From: Roseibium salinum
GTDB lineage: Bacteria > Pseudomonadota > Alphaproteobacteria > Rhizobiales > Stappiaceae
Assembly (NCBI RefSeq): GCF_026240905.1
Contig: NZ_JAPEVI010000001.1
Location: 186,001 to 250,000 of the forward strand
Length of the DNA stretch: 64,000 bases
Direction: 5' to 3'
Shown: positions 16,576-26,059 of the stretch, one piece after another
How the letters are laid out: each line of letters starts with the position of its first letter
Numbering within the stretch: position 1 is the stretch's first letter
Position numbers and translations under genes: made by a program
The notes under the pieces: model-generated
Told to the model about the DNA's origin: nothing
What the model saw: the letters and a program-made list of their open reading frames with translations, nothing else
Databases searched by the model: none

Positions 16576-17379
16576 TCAGTCGCGCCGATACAGCCAAAGC
16601 ACCACCGGCGACAGCGTGATCGTCAGCACCACCGGAGCCGCCAGCGCAAGCAGCACTTCGCCCGGCGTCGCGCTGCCGGCCATCAGACCGCGCAGCGCCG
16701 TGGTCATGTGCGAGACCGGGTTGAGCAACACGAAAGCCTCGAGCCATCGCGGCATGGTCTCGGGCCGCACCATGATGTTCGAGGCAAAGACCAGCGGGAA
16801 GATGAACGTGAAGCCGATTGTCATCACCGTCATGGGTGTGCGGATAAGCAGTCCCAGGACGAGGAAGATCCATCCCACACCGAAGCCGATGGCGATCAGC
16901 AGCAGGAAGGACAAGACCACCCCCGTGACGCCTGCTTCCGGCCGGTAGCCCAGGGCCAGCCCGACGCCGAGAATGATGGCGCCGGCGATCAGATGGCGCA
17001 GGACGTCGCCCACCATCAGCCCGGCGAAGGGCGACAGCGACCAGATGGGCAGCGAGCGGAAGCGCTCGAACAGTCCCTTCGAAAGGTCCGTCGAAAGACC
17101 CATGCCGGAATAGACGGAGTTGAACACCACCGTCTGCACCAGAATGCCCGGCAGGAAGAACTGCAGGTAGTCGCCCGGCGAGCCGGCGAGGGCGCCCCCG
17201 AACACGAAGGTGAACAGCAGCGTGAACATGAGCGGCGTCATGACGAGGTCGAAGAGCTGCTCCGGAACGTGCCTGAACTTCAGCACCGCCCGCCATCCGA
17301 AGACGAGCGCGTTGGAAAAGGCCGACGGCGCGGGCGGCCGCGATACGTTCTGCAGCGTGGCGGGACTGATCTCGCTCAT
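16576..17379 (-). CDS. ABC-2 type exporter permease, DrrB-like
   Basis: This 267-aa inner-membrane protein has about six hydrophobic segments and an ABC-2 transporter layout. Conserved pieces include FFLPGILVQTVVF and the loop GMGLSTDLSKGLFERFRSLP, typical of daunorubicin-resistance DrrB proteins. It pairs with the ATPase encoded upstream (stop/start overlap ATGA, 17376-17379). The two should form an efflux pump for a hydrophobic compound or lipid; the substrate is unknown. Confidence 0.9.
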   Translation of the reverse strand: MSEISPATLQNVSRPPAPSAFSNALVFGWRAVLKFRHVPEQLFDLVMTPLMFTLLFTFVFGGALAGSPGDYLQFFLPGILVQTVVFNSVYSGMGLSTDLSKGLFERFRSLPIWSLSPFAGLMVGDVLRHLIAGAIILGVGLALGYRPEAGVTGVVLSFLLLIAIGFGVGWIFLVLGLLIRTPMTVMTIGFTFIFPLVFASNIMVRPETMPRWLEAFVLLNPVSHMTTALRGLMAGSATPGEVLLALAAPVVLTITLSPVVLWLYRRD

Positions 17380-18386
17380 TCTTCTTCTCCCTGCTTTTCG
17401 TCTTCCAGTCCTTGCCCGGTGAGTGCGAAGAACACTTCGTCGAGGCTCGGCGAACCCATGGAGAAATCGGCAAGCTCGATGCCGCCGGCGATCAGCGCGG
17501 CAAGCGCCTCGTTGGCCGCCTGCGGCGTTTCGGCCACGACGGAGAGCTGCGCGCCTTCGGCGTTGCGCTGCACGCTGTTGCCGAGGCGCGCTTCCAGAAT
17601 GTCCGCCGCCTCGTCGAGCCGCGCCTGGTCGGCCAGCGCCACGTGGAGGAAGCCGGAACCGATCTCCGCCTTCAGTTCACGGCTCGTCCCCTCGGCGATC
17701 TTTCGGCCGTGGTCGATGACGGCGATGCGCGCGGCGAGCTGATCCGCCTCCTCCAGATACTGCGTGGTCAAAAGCACGGTGACGCCGGACTGCGCCAGTT
17801 GACGGATCATCCGCCAAACACCCTGGCGGGCCTTGGGATCGAGGCCTGTGGTCGGCTCGTCGAGGAACAGAATGCCCGGCGTGACGACGAGCGAGGCGGC
17901 GATGTCGAGCCTGCGGCGCATGCCGCCGGAATACGACTTCACCTGCTTCTTTGCCGCGTCCGAAAGATCGAATGCTGCCAGAAGCTCGTCCGCCCGCCGC
18001 TTTGCCGCCTGCCCGGCAAAGCCCCAAAGGCGCGCCAGCATCAGGAGGTTCTCGCGCCCCGTCAGGTCCTCGTCGAGCGAGGCGAACTGCCCCGTCATGG
18101 CGATCACGCCGCGCACTCCCTGCGGATCGGCAACGAGATCGTGTCCCATGACGTCGGCCGAGCCCGCGTCGGGCGAAAGCAGCGTGGCAAGCACGCGGAT
18201 CAGCGTTGTCTTGCCGGCGCCGTTGGGTCCCAGGATGGCGAAGATCATGCCGCTCGGCACATCAAGGTCGATGCCGTCGAGCGCCTTCACGTCGCCGAAA
18301 TGCTTGACGAGCCCGCGCACGGAGATCGCGGGCGGTGCGATCTTCTGCGCGGTCACGGTTTGGTTCGTCAGCACTGCATCGTTCAT
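17376..18386 (-). CDS. ABC exporter ATPase, DrrA-like
   Basis: This 336-aa ATPase has Walker A GPNGAGKTT, signature YSGGMRRRLD, Walker B ILFLDEPTTGLD and an H-loop in LLTTQYLEEAD (Q-Y in place of the common H-D context, normal for DrrA). A C-terminal extension of ~90 residues matches the DrrA family. It is translationally coupled to the DrrB-like permease. No TetR/MarR regulator is adjacent; the upstream gap (18387-18557) contains an AT-rich stretch near 18455-18480 that could be the promoter. Confidence 0.9.
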   Translation of the reverse strand: MNDAVLTNQTVTAQKIAPPAISVRGLVKHFGDVKALDGIDLDVPSGMIFAILGPNGAGKTTLIRVLATLLSPDAGSADVMGHDLVADPQGVRGVIAMTGQFASLDEDLTGRENLLMLARLWGFAGQAAKRRADELLAAFDLSDAAKKQVKSYSGGMRRRLDIAASLVVTPGILFLDEPTTGLDPKARQGVWRMIRQLAQSGVTVLLTTQYLEEADQLAARIAVIDHGRKIAEGTSRELKAEIGSGFLHVALADQARLDEAADILEARLGNSVQRNAEGAQLSVVAETPQAANEALAALIAGGIELADFSMGSPSLDEVFFALTGQGLEDEKQGEEE

Positions 18387-18557
18387 TGTAGCCTCTCTCG
18401 ACAGGTCCCCATGCCGGAGACAAAACGGCCCTGCCCAATCGGGCAGCGTGAAGACATATACCGGTTTGGTTGTATTTTTGAAGACAGCCAGCAGAGGCAG
18501 CGGACACTTCTTGCCATCATCCTGCCTGCAGGGTGTCGACGGCCGGCCGGCGCCGGT

Positions 18558-19085
18558 TCAGCTTCTCAGGCCGGTTTCCTCGAGCAGGCCTTTGCGCTTG
18601 GCGTCGTAATAGTAGCCGCTGGCGTAAAAGCGCACCGCCTGATCCTCGTCGCCGTCGGCGGTAATATAGGCCCCGCGCAGGTATTTGACGGCGTATTTGA
18701 GGTTGGTCTCGGCGTCCAGCAGCCCGCTCGCCGGTCCGCTATATCCCATGGTCCGGGCGGTGTCGTGGCGGATCTGCATGAGACCCCAATAGATGCGGTT
18801 CCGGGCGGCCGGGTTGAAATTGCTCTCCCGCTCCACCACGCGGCGCACCAGTCCGACCGGCACGTCGTAATGCGCGGCGTATTTGGCGATCAGCCCGTCG
18901 AGTTCGGAATCGTGCCCGCCGGCCGTGCTGCCGGTGGCCATCATTTCGTCCGCGTCGCCGCCTGCCGTGCTGCAGCCGATGAGGAACGGTGCCATGAGGA
19001 GCGTGCCGACGCTCAGAAATCGGAAGAATGGAGACAAGGACCCGTCACTTTCCGTATCGCTCGTTGCCCCCCGGCGGTTGTTCAT
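18558..19085 (-). CDS. Lytic transglycosylase-like lipoprotein (SLT domain)
   Basis: This 175-aa protein has a signal sequence ending in a lipobox (LIGC), so it should be a lipoprotein, and an SLT-type domain (about residues 65-160). The catalytic Glu is likely in VVERESNFNP, and the conserved YWGLMQI motif follows. It would cleave peptidoglycan glycan strands in the periplasm. ATG 19085 was preferred to TTG 19109. The start region lies in a 32-base sequence that recurs at 29685. Confidence 0.82.
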   Translation of the reverse strand: MNNRRGATSDTESDGSLSPFFRFLSVGTLLMAPFLIGCSTAGGDADEMMATGSTAGGHDSELDGLIAKYAAHYDVPVGLVRRVVERESNFNPAARNRIYWGLMQIRHDTARTMGYSGPASGLLDAETNLKYAVKYLRGAYITADGDEDQAVRFYASGYYYDAKRKGLLEETGLRS

Positions 19086-19102
19086 ACAACACGGGCTGCG
19101 GC
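19071..19102. repeat. Dispersed 32-bp repeat, copy 1
   Basis: This stretch matches 29685-29716 at 29 of 32 positions in the same orientation. It spans the start codon of the minus-strand lytic transglycosylase gene. The core TTGTTCATACAA is an imperfect palindrome. Confidence 0.55.
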
Positions 19103-19227
19103 CGTTCAATCTTCATTGAATGCGGCGGCCGCGGCTTTTGCGTCGTGCCCAACCTGTGCTGTCGTCATCAGCAGAAGCGCAGATCCACCCACACCTGAAT
19201 ATGCGACGGAGCTGGCGAGCGGCCTGC

Positions 19228-19464
19228 CTATCGGCACTCATAGCCTTTCCGGAGCTTTTGCGCGGTCAATTCCGCCTTGCGCGCACGGGCGGCGGCGAGG
19301 TCCGCACAATGCTCCAGACGCGTCTGCCCCCAGGTTCCGAGGCGCCCCCAGGAGCGGTGCAGAACAAAGCCGCCGAAGAGTGCCGGTTCGATCGACAGCC
19401 GGTAGAACCGGGCCATGTTCCGGCTCCTGTCGATGCGCATCAGAACAACGTCTTCCGGTTCCAT
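19228..19464 (-). CDS. WGR-domain protein
   Basis: This 78-aa protein is a stand-alone WGR domain: the motif SWGRLGTWGQ is near residue 38, with an Ala/Lys-rich helix at the end. WGR domains occur in PARPs and in small bacterial proteins and are thought to bind nucleic acid. Stand-alone copies of this size are common in alphaproteobacterial plasmids. There is no obvious operon partner; function unknown. Confidence 0.72.
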   Translation of the reverse strand: MEPEDVVLMRIDRSRNMARFYRLSIEPALFGGFVLHRSWGRLGTWGQTRLEHCADLAAARARKAELTAQKLRKGYECR

Positions 19465-19637
19465 GCCGTCATTGTGTGCTCACGCATCCGGGCCGTCCAA
19501 TGAAGCTTTTGAATCGAAAACGGTCCGGCGATTCACGGCGGTGATGGATTGAGGAACAGGCCAGTTCGTTCCTCCAAAGTCGGAATCCCGCGTTGGGCAT
19601 ACGATGCAGATGGCAGAGATTCCGCCTGGGAAGTAAA

Positions 19638-19874
19638 TCAGTAGTCCACGTCTCGCGGTTTTGCCTGGCAACGCGTAAGAGCATCACCTGGAAACGCCAA
19701 AAGATGCTCGGCAAAGCTTTCGCGTCGCGCCTGCCCTAGCAATCGGGAATATTCGTCTGCAGAGACAACGACGACGGCAGGCTTTCCTCGCCAGGATATT
19801 TCCTGGGGGTGCCCTGCGAGTGCCGCCTCGACAATGGCGCTGAACCGGTTTTTTGCGTCCTGCAGTGTTATCAT
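19638..19874 (-). CDS. Phd/YefM-type antitoxin, no toxin seen
   Basis: This 78-aa protein begins with the antitoxin dimerisation and DNA-binding fold (MITLQDAKNRFSAIV, then GKPAVVVVSADEYSRL). In complete modules it neutralises a toxin encoded just downstream. Here the 170 bases downstream on the same strand contain no VapC-, Doc- or RelE-like frame. The C-terminal Asp-Val-Asp-Tyr-stop sequence sits where many modules overlap the VapC start, so toxin loss is possible. ATG 19874 is chosen because it starts exactly at the conserved domain. Confidence 0.7.
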   Translation of the reverse strand: MITLQDAKNRFSAIVEAALAGHPQEISWRGKPAVVVVSADEYSRLLGQARRESFAEHLLAFPGDALTRCQAKPRDVDY

Positions 19875-20041
19875 TGCCCTAACCTGAACCAACTAAGCAT
19901 GTTGCGGATGGATATCCTTCATTGCGAAGCAAATCCCCGCCAGCGTTTCCTGTGCTCAGCGCGATTTGACGTATCAGTTGGCCAAACAGCATTGAAAAAC
20001 GCAATCGCGGCAGGCGACGGAACTCGCGTGGGTGCCGCTTG

Positions 20042-20953
20042 TCAATCCTGTCTGACAATTGCGCCGATCACATTGACAAGAAGGCGCGCGGCGGTCAGGG
20101 CCGATAGATCGTCTACGTCGGCAGGCGGATAGAGTTCGACAAGATCCAACCCTGCAATCCTGGCCTGCCTGCCGAGGGCCGCTATCAGGTCGATTACCTG
20201 TGTGTAGGTGAGGCCGCCGGGCGCCCGCGCCGCCACGCCCGGCATGATGCCGGGATCGAGGCCGTCGCAGTCGAGGGTCACGACGACACGCGCTCCTTTC
20301 GGAATATGCCGGAGAGCGGCTTCGATGCCCTGGGCATGAACCTCGCGGGCGGTCACCAGGTGGCTGCCATAACGCCGCGCCGCTTCAATTTCGGCGAGGC
20401 GTGCGCTGCCGACGCTTCGCATGCCGACCTGCACCATGCCGGCGACATGCGGCATCTCGCTCGCCCGGCGCATCGGGTTCGAATAGCCGTAGCGTTCGCC
20501 ATGCACCTCGTCGCGCCAGTCGATATGAGCGTCGATCTGCAGGACCCAGACCGGTCCGTGATCCGCAAAGCCGGCGAGGAAGGGAATGGGCACGGAATCG
20601 TCACCGCCGAGCAGGATCGGTACAGCGGGCAATGCCAGAACCGCGCGCGTCTTCGCCTCGATCCGGGCTCGGTTGCCGGCATTGTCATGCATGGTGGTCG
20701 GGATGTTGCCGGCGTCGATGCAGCAGACCGGTTTACCGTCGAATAGCGGCCCGCCGAGATCGAAATCCCAGTGCTCGACGAGCAGGGCATCGCCCTGGCT
20801 CGCAGCGCGGATGGCGTCGGGTGCCGAGGCATGGCCGCTGCTATCCTTCCCGGGATAGGTGCTGCCGTGACCTGCTCCGAATATCACTGCACGGGGCACG
20901 CGGCTTTCGGGAAGGCGATCGGGCAAGCCAAGAAAAGGAGGTGAGGTGGTCAT
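20042..20953 (-). CDS. Agmatinase/ureohydrolase family enzyme
   Basis: This 303-aa enzyme is in the arginase fold family that hydrolyses guanidino compounds to urea and an amine, such as agmatine to putrescine. Metal-site motifs are DAHIDW (near residue 147) and DCDGLDP (near residue 227). The usual GGDHS motif is GGDDS here (near residue 117), replacing a histidine metal ligand by aspartate; a branch of ureohydrolases shares this, so activity is possible but the substrate is uncertain. The neighbouring spermidine-synthase-like gene suggests polyamine or guanidino metabolism. Confidence 0.8.
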   Translation of the reverse strand: MTTSPPFLGLPDRLPESRVPRAVIFGAGHGSTYPGKDSSGHASAPDAIRAASQGDALLVEHWDFDLGGPLFDGKPVCCIDAGNIPTTMHDNAGNRARIEAKTRAVLALPAVPILLGGDDSVPIPFLAGFADHGPVWVLQIDAHIDWRDEVHGERYGYSNPMRRASEMPHVAGMVQVGMRSVGSARLAEIEAARRYGSHLVTAREVHAQGIEAALRHIPKGARVVVTLDCDGLDPGIMPGVAARAPGGLTYTQVIDLIAALGRQARIAGLDLVELYPPADVDDLSALTAARLLVNVIGAIVRQD

Positions 20954-21122
20954 TTCCTGATGGTTCTGCTGATGATAGGCGAGATTTCCGGATAAAGGGT
21001 ACACAATGGAGTTGGGAAAGCTATCAGCACAAGCACACTAGGTCATAGCTCTGCGGTCGGATCGGTGGGCATCCGCAAATGCGCCCGTCCGGCCGTGAGG
21101 TTGACCAGCAAGAGATTGCCCC

Positions 21123-21914
21123 TCAACCCACACTTCCGGCTTTGCGTGCCAGATAAACGCACTGCTGGGCCTCCCGCCCCTGGATTGGATTATCGAACAC
21201 CACAGCTTCCCCGCGGGCCTCGCCAAAGGCCTCGGCCAGCACGTCCGTGAAAGCGGGGTCCTCGGGATTGTTGGACCAGAGTGCAAAGACGCCGCCTGGC
21301 AGCAGGTGTTCGGCGAGGATCCTCAATCCCTCCAGAGTGTAGAGAGCGGCATTCGACGGCCGCAGCACCTCTGTCGGCGAATGGTCGATATCCAGCAGGA
21401 TCGCATGAAAGCGGGCGCCCGGATTGAGCGGATCGAAGCCGGTTTGGGGCGAAGCGGCCATGGCGAAAAAGTCGCCGTGAACGAACCGGCATCTGCCGTC
21501 TGCCGTAAGCTCCTTGCCGAGAGGCAACAGGCCTTGCTCATGCCATTCGATAACCGGCGCCAGGGCGTCGACGACCAGCATCGAGCGCACATTCGGCGCC
21601 TCGAGTGCAGCGGCCGCCGTGTAGCCGAGCCCGAGCCCGCCGACGACGATGCGAAGATCCGCTTTGGACAGTGCCTCCAGCGCAATGCGCCCGAGAGCTA
21701 CCTCCGAGACGGTAAACTTGGACGACATCAGGAATTCGTCGTTGAGCTTGATCTCGTAGATGTCTTCGCCGGTGCCGAGGTCACGGCGGCGGCGGAGCAC
21801 AAGCGTGCCCAGTTCCGTGACCTGATAATCGAGTTCTGCAAACAAGGGGGTCAAGCAATCGTCTTTCTGAGTGAGGGCGGTGAAACCAGGAACCATGCGG
21901 CCGGTGATCGTCAT
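21123..21914 (-). CDS. Spermidine synthase-like SAM-binding protein
   Basis: This 263-aa protein has the Rossmann fold of the spermidine synthase/methyltransferase superfamily. A glycine motif GGLGLGYTA (near residue 96), an acidic VVDALAPVI strand end and an LLDIDHSPTE segment are visible. The canonical GGGDG loop of true aminopropyltransferases is altered, so putrescine aminopropyl transfer is not assured. It lies 169 bases upstream of the ureohydrolase start on the same strand. ATG 21914 is chosen over TTG 21935. Confidence 0.7.
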   Translation of the reverse strand: MTITGRMVPGFTALTQKDDCLTPLFAELDYQVTELGTLVLRRRRDLGTGEDIYEIKLNDEFLMSSKFTVSEVALGRIALEALSKADLRIVVGGLGLGYTAAAALEAPNVRSMLVVDALAPVIEWHEQGLLPLGKELTADGRCRFVHGDFFAMAASPQTGFDPLNPGARFHAILLDIDHSPTEVLRPSNAALYTLEGLRILAEHLLPGGVFALWSNNPEDPAFTDVLAEAFGEARGEAVVFDNPIQGREAQQCVYLARKAGSVG

Positions 21915-22047
21915 CGGCGCGGCAGCGTCGGGCAAGCCTCGCCTACTTCGTCACGAAAGGCCAGCGACGGTTTCTCGACCTTGAATAAGTCGCATGCCTC
22001 CGCAAGCAGGACAATGGGGATGCACCGGTTCGGCAGTGGTGCCGGCG

Positions 22048-24006
22048 TCACGCCTCCGCACGGATCCTCAAGCCGAAACGTCCAGCTTTCAGATCCCGCG
22101 CCACGAAACGGATCCTGAAAACCTGCCGCCCCCACACTTCCAGATGGCGGGGGTCGGTGATTTCGATCTTCTCGACTTCCAAGGGTAACAGATTGTCCGG
22201 CTCGATGAGCAGGGTGTTGTTCTTTCCACTGATCCGATAGAGGCCGTCTTCTCCAACCGCGATGGTGCGGTCGCAGATGTGGAGCGGGAGTTCGAATGCC
22301 GTCAGCGGCGTATCGAGGTCCACCTCGTCTTCGATCCCGATTTCGCCTGTTTGGTGATCAAAGGTGATGTGGCGGTTGATGCGTTGCGTGCCCGGGTCCG
22401 TGAAATAGGCGGGACTTGCATCAAGGCTGAGCATGCTGTGGCTGCCCTCGTGCGAGAAACGAACGTTTCGGCTTTCCGCGGCGGGTCCGGCGCGTTGCAG
22501 CATACCGTTGATCCGGGGCACGTTGTGGCCCTTCGAGCTGATGTGCCACATGTCGTAGCGCGTCTCGGTGAAGGTGGATTTCGAATAGGCTCCCTGGCCG
22601 AGATCAATGATCAGCGGTTCGCCGTCCAGATAAACGCTGAAATGACCGATATCGTTGTGCGAATGGTGATTGATGTGCGGGTCGTTGCTGCCGGCAATCG
22701 CGCTGAGCATGACGCCCGTGCCGGGCTCACAGCTCTGGCGGGAGATCATGACCTGCATGTCCGACAGCCAGACGCTCTTTTCAGGTCGATAAAAGCCGTC
22801 TGAGTGCAGGTCAGGCGTCCAGAACAGCAGCCGGGTCAGATGGATGAGGAATTGCCGGGCGTATTCATTGTGGCCGCGTGCCTTGACGGACCGCGACAGC
22901 TTGCGCCGGGCGACGCGGTCGACGTCGTCCCAGATCAGGCCGGCGAGCGATGCGGAGTCGATCTTCCGGGCATAGCGGCTGAGCAGCCCGTGGTCGAAAT
23001 CGATCTTGAGGCTGCCGTCGGCGAAGTTGACGAACCGGTTTTCGCCAATGTGAAGCGGCGCGATGTGTTCGCCGAAATTGCGGAATTTCCGGCTGTTGCC
23101 GGCGTCCAGATCAAGCCGGAACCGGCTTTCCACGAGATCGGCGAACCCGGCCAGCCGTCCGGCGCTGACCATCCAGTAGCTCGGGCCTTCAATGCAGCTT
23201 CCGCTCTCCTCGATCGTATCGAAAAAGCGCTGCATTGGCCCCATCAGCTTGGCGGCGATGCTGACCAGCCGAGACTTGTCCTCCACCACATAACAGGCCG
23301 CAAGAAGCAGATTGTGCGCGCACCAAGGTGTCCAGTTGTTGCGGCCGAGATACCAGCCGTAGAGCTTCGGCCCCTCTAGGAGGGCAAGCGTACGCCGGTC
23401 GATGTCGCGCTGGACCCGGTGGTAGAGCGCGGGCACCTTCTCAAGCAGCACCGGGCGCAGCAGATAACAGGTCTCCGCCAGGATCGCCGCGGTCTCGCAG
23501 GCAAAGAGATCGAGGTAATCATCGCCTGCAACCGGCATGGGGTCGGCGACTTTCCAGGGATTGGGTTCCTTGAACAGGACCATTTCATGCTGGCCGGCGA
23601 AGTTGTGGGCCGGAACGCACCAGGTGACCTCTCCAAGGATTGCCCAGATATAGTCGATGATCCGGTCGAGATAGGTTCCCTGGGCGCTCAAGCATTCGGC
23701 AATCACCAGATGGGAGAGCTCATAACGGCGCCGGAAATAGTTTTCCTCATAGTCCACACGGTCGCCGGTTGTCATGAAGCTCATGTACATCGTGCCTGTC
23801 AGCGGGTCGATATCGCCCTCCAGAAGTTCATCGGCATAGGCGAGGATGGCCGTCACCGAGAGCTCCAGGCGCGGATCCCGCCCGACTTCCCGCCAGCGTG
23901 CGCGATCGTCGATCTGCGGGAAGGGCTTCCAGTCCTGCGTGCTGATCAGGCCTTCAAACAGCCGCTCGACTTTCATCGCGTCTTCAAACATTGCTTCATT
24001 CCACAT
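22048..24006 (-). CDS. Heparinase II/III family polysaccharide lyase-like protein
   Basis: This 652-aa protein has the alpha-toroid N-terminal half (NNWTPWCAHNLLLAACY near residue 223) and the beta-sheet heparinase II/III domain in the C-terminal half (HHSHNDIGHFSVYLDGEPLIID near residue 448). The His and Tyr residues typical of lyase catalysis occur in these blocks. There is no signal peptide, so it probably acts in the cytoplasm on imported uronate-containing oligosaccharides. It is the last gene of the importer operon 28315-22048. Which glycan it cleaves cannot be told. Confidence 0.82.
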   Translation of the reverse strand: MWNEAMFEDAMKVERLFEGLISTQDWKPFPQIDDRARWREVGRDPRLELSVTAILAYADELLEGDIDPLTGTMYMSFMTTGDRVDYEENYFRRRYELSHLVIAECLSAQGTYLDRIIDYIWAILGEVTWCVPAHNFAGQHEMVLFKEPNPWKVADPMPVAGDDYLDLFACETAAILAETCYLLRPVLLEKVPALYHRVQRDIDRRTLALLEGPKLYGWYLGRNNWTPWCAHNLLLAACYVVEDKSRLVSIAAKLMGPMQRFFDTIEESGSCIEGPSYWMVSAGRLAGFADLVESRFRLDLDAGNSRKFRNFGEHIAPLHIGENRFVNFADGSLKIDFDHGLLSRYARKIDSASLAGLIWDDVDRVARRKLSRSVKARGHNEYARQFLIHLTRLLFWTPDLHSDGFYRPEKSVWLSDMQVMISRQSCEPGTGVMLSAIAGSNDPHINHHSHNDIGHFSVYLDGEPLIIDLGQGAYSKSTFTETRYDMWHISSKGHNVPRINGMLQRAGPAAESRNVRFSHEGSHSMLSLDASPAYFTDPGTQRINRHITFDHQTGEIGIEDEVDLDTPLTAFELPLHICDRTIAVGEDGLYRISGKNNTLLIEPDNLLPLEVEKIEITDPRHLEVWGRQVFRIRFVARDLKAGRFGLRIRAEA

Positions 24007-24090
24007 TCAGTTGCAGGCCGCCGAGTGGCACAGATGGAGGCCGCGGGCGCAGGCCGGCGGCAGACGCTCGGTGGGTCTTTGTTCTTCGTT

Positions 24091-25185
24091 TCAGACGTCT
24101 TCGGTGCGCCGGATCCGCTTCCCGGTGACGGCGTCGAAGATCCGGATCTTGTGCGGGGCGGGGACGATGGTAATCCGGTCTCCGGGTTCCAGTTTGCGCT
24201 GTTCCTTGAAGGCGGCGGTGATCCGGAACCCGTCGGCGTCGCTAACGATCACCATGTCGGAACCGGTATTCTCCACCGCGTGGATCGTGGCGCGGATGGA
24301 CCCCGGCTCCTCGCCCTCAACCAGGCGGGCATGTTCGGGCCGGATGCCGTAGAAGATCTTCTGGCCTTCCGAACAGTCGTGACCATGGCCGAGCGGCATG
24401 ATGCTCCCGTCGCTCAGGCGTGCGCCTGCCTCCCCGCCGTTCGCGGTCACCGTGGCCTCGATCAGGTTGATCGAGGGCGTGCCGAGGAAGCTTGCGACGA
24501 AGGTGTTGACCGGATCGTCATAGAGTTCGAGCGGCCGGCCGATCTGTTCCACGCGGCCGTCCCGCAGGACCACGATCTTCTGCCCGAGCGTCATGGCCTC
24601 CACCTGGTCGTGGGTGACATAGGCAGAGGTGGTCTGCAGGCGCCGGTGAAGGTCGGCAATCTCGCCGCGCACCTGAACGCGGAGCTTGGCGTCGAGGTTC
24701 GACAGCGGCTCGTCGAACAGGAAGACGGCCGGGTTGCGGACGATGGCCCGGCCCATGGAGACCCGCTGGCGCTGACCGCCGGAAAGCGCTTTCGGCAGGC
24801 GGTCGAGCAGCTGTTCGAGCTCGAGCATGCGGGCGGTCGCGTCAACCTTTGCGGTGATTTCCGCCTTCGGCAATCCGGCGAGCTTCAGCGCAAAACCCAT
24901 ATTCTCTCGCACCGTCATCTGCGGATAAAGGGCATAGGTCTGGAAGACCATCGCGATGTCGCGATGCTTGGGGGGCAGGCTGGTCACCTCCCGGCCGCCG
25001 ATCGAGATCTGGCCCGATGTGACGTCCTCCAGACCGGCGATGATGCGCAACAGGGTTGATTTTCCCGATCCGCTGGGACCGATCAGGACGCAGAACTCTC
25101 CTTCGTCGATCTCCAGCGAAACATTGTGGATGACTTTTACCGGACCGAAGGATTTGCTGACATTCTCGAGGCTTACTGAACCCAT
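24091..25185 (-). CDS. Carbohydrate ABC importer ATPase, UgpC/MalK-like
   Basis: This 364-aa ATPase has Walker A GPSGSGKST, signature LSGGQRQR, Walker B LFDEPLSNLD, H-loop THDQVEA and the C-terminal TOBE regulatory domain (residues ~240-360) of CUT1 importers. It energises the two permeases encoded upstream. ATG 25185 fits the family start (MGSVSLENV); an upstream GTG at 25194 is possible. It lies 84 bases upstream of the heparinase gene. Confidence 0.92.
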   Translation of the reverse strand: MGSVSLENVSKSFGPVKVIHNVSLEIDEGEFCVLIGPSGSGKSTLLRIIAGLEDVTSGQISIGGREVTSLPPKHRDIAMVFQTYALYPQMTVRENMGFALKLAGLPKAEITAKVDATARMLELEQLLDRLPKALSGGQRQRVSMGRAIVRNPAVFLFDEPLSNLDAKLRVQVRGEIADLHRRLQTTSAYVTHDQVEAMTLGQKIVVLRDGRVEQIGRPLELYDDPVNTFVASFLGTPSINLIEATVTANGGEAGARLSDGSIMPLGHGHDCSEGQKIFYGIRPEHARLVEGEEPGSIRATIHAVENTGSDMVIVSDADGFRITAAFKEQRKLEPGDRITIVPAPHKIRIFDAVTGKRIRRTEDV

Positions 25186-25210
25186 GGCTTTCACCCAAAC
25201 CTTTCGCGCT

Positions 25211-26050
25211 TCAGCCCTTGACCGCGCCGGACATGAGGCCGCGGTTGAACTGTTTCTGAAGCAGGAGATAGACGACGATGCAGGGCACGGTGGCGATCAC
25301 CGTGACGGCGATGAAGATGTTCTGTTGCATGATCTCGTCGACCCGGAGCGACCGCAGCACCACCGGGATCGTATAGAGTTCCCGGTCGTCGACGGCGATC
25401 AGGGGCAGCAGATACTGGTCCCAGATCATCAGGAAGCCGAAGATCGTTGTCGTTCCGAGCGCAGGTTTTACCAGCGGCAGGATGACCCGCCAGAAGATCT
25501 GCAGCTCGCTGGCGCCGTCCACGCGCGCGGCATCCTCCAGGTCGCGCGGCACGGCGCGCATGAATTCCGTCAGCAGGAAGACCGAAAATGCCCAGCCCAC
25601 CAGCGGCAGGATCAGGGCCGCATAGGAATTGTAGATCGACACACCCAGGAGCGGGATCTTCTGGTGCAGGATCAGATAAAGCGGGATCGAGATCACCTCG
25701 TCCGGCAGCATCATCGTCGACAGGATGGCGAGACTGACAAAGGCGGCCCCGCGAAACCGCTTGCGCGCAAGGGCATAGGCGGCCAGGGCGCTCACCAGGG
25801 TCTGCAGCGCCGTGCCGATGATCACCACCAGTAGCGAATTGAACAGGTAGATCCAGGCTCTCACCTCGACCCAGGCATAGACGAAATGGTCCAGCGTCGG
25901 CTCATTCGGCCATAGCAGCAGCTGGCCGGGCTGGACCGTGTGCTTGCTGAATGCGGTGACCAGGATGCCCCAGAAGGGGCCGCAGAAAACGATCACCAGC
26001 AGCGTGTAGACGGCGCCACGGGCAAGCTTCTGGGGGAAGGTCGTCTTCAT
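25211..26050 (-). CDS. Carbohydrate ABC importer permease, MalG/UgpE-like
   Basis: This 279-aa CUT1 permease has about six membrane segments and the EAA loop (DAARVDGASELQIFWRVILPLVKPALG). The C-terminus GLMSGAVKG is typical of MalG-type subunits. It lies nine bases from the partner permease and 25 bases before the ATPase. It forms the channel for the oligosaccharide bound by the 27026-28315 protein. Confidence 0.93.
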   Translation of the reverse strand: MKTTFPQKLARGAVYTLLVIVFCGPFWGILVTAFSKHTVQPGQLLLWPNEPTLDHFVYAWVEVRAWIYLFNSLLVVIIGTALQTLVSALAAYALARKRFRGAAFVSLAILSTMMLPDEVISIPLYLILHQKIPLLGVSIYNSYAALILPLVGWAFSVFLLTEFMRAVPRDLEDAARVDGASELQIFWRVILPLVKPALGTTTIFGFLMIWDQYLLPLIAVDDRELYTIPVVLRSLRVDEIMQQNIFIAVTVIATVPCIVVYLLLQKQFNRGLMSGAVKG

Positions 26051-26059
26051 GGGGCTTCC

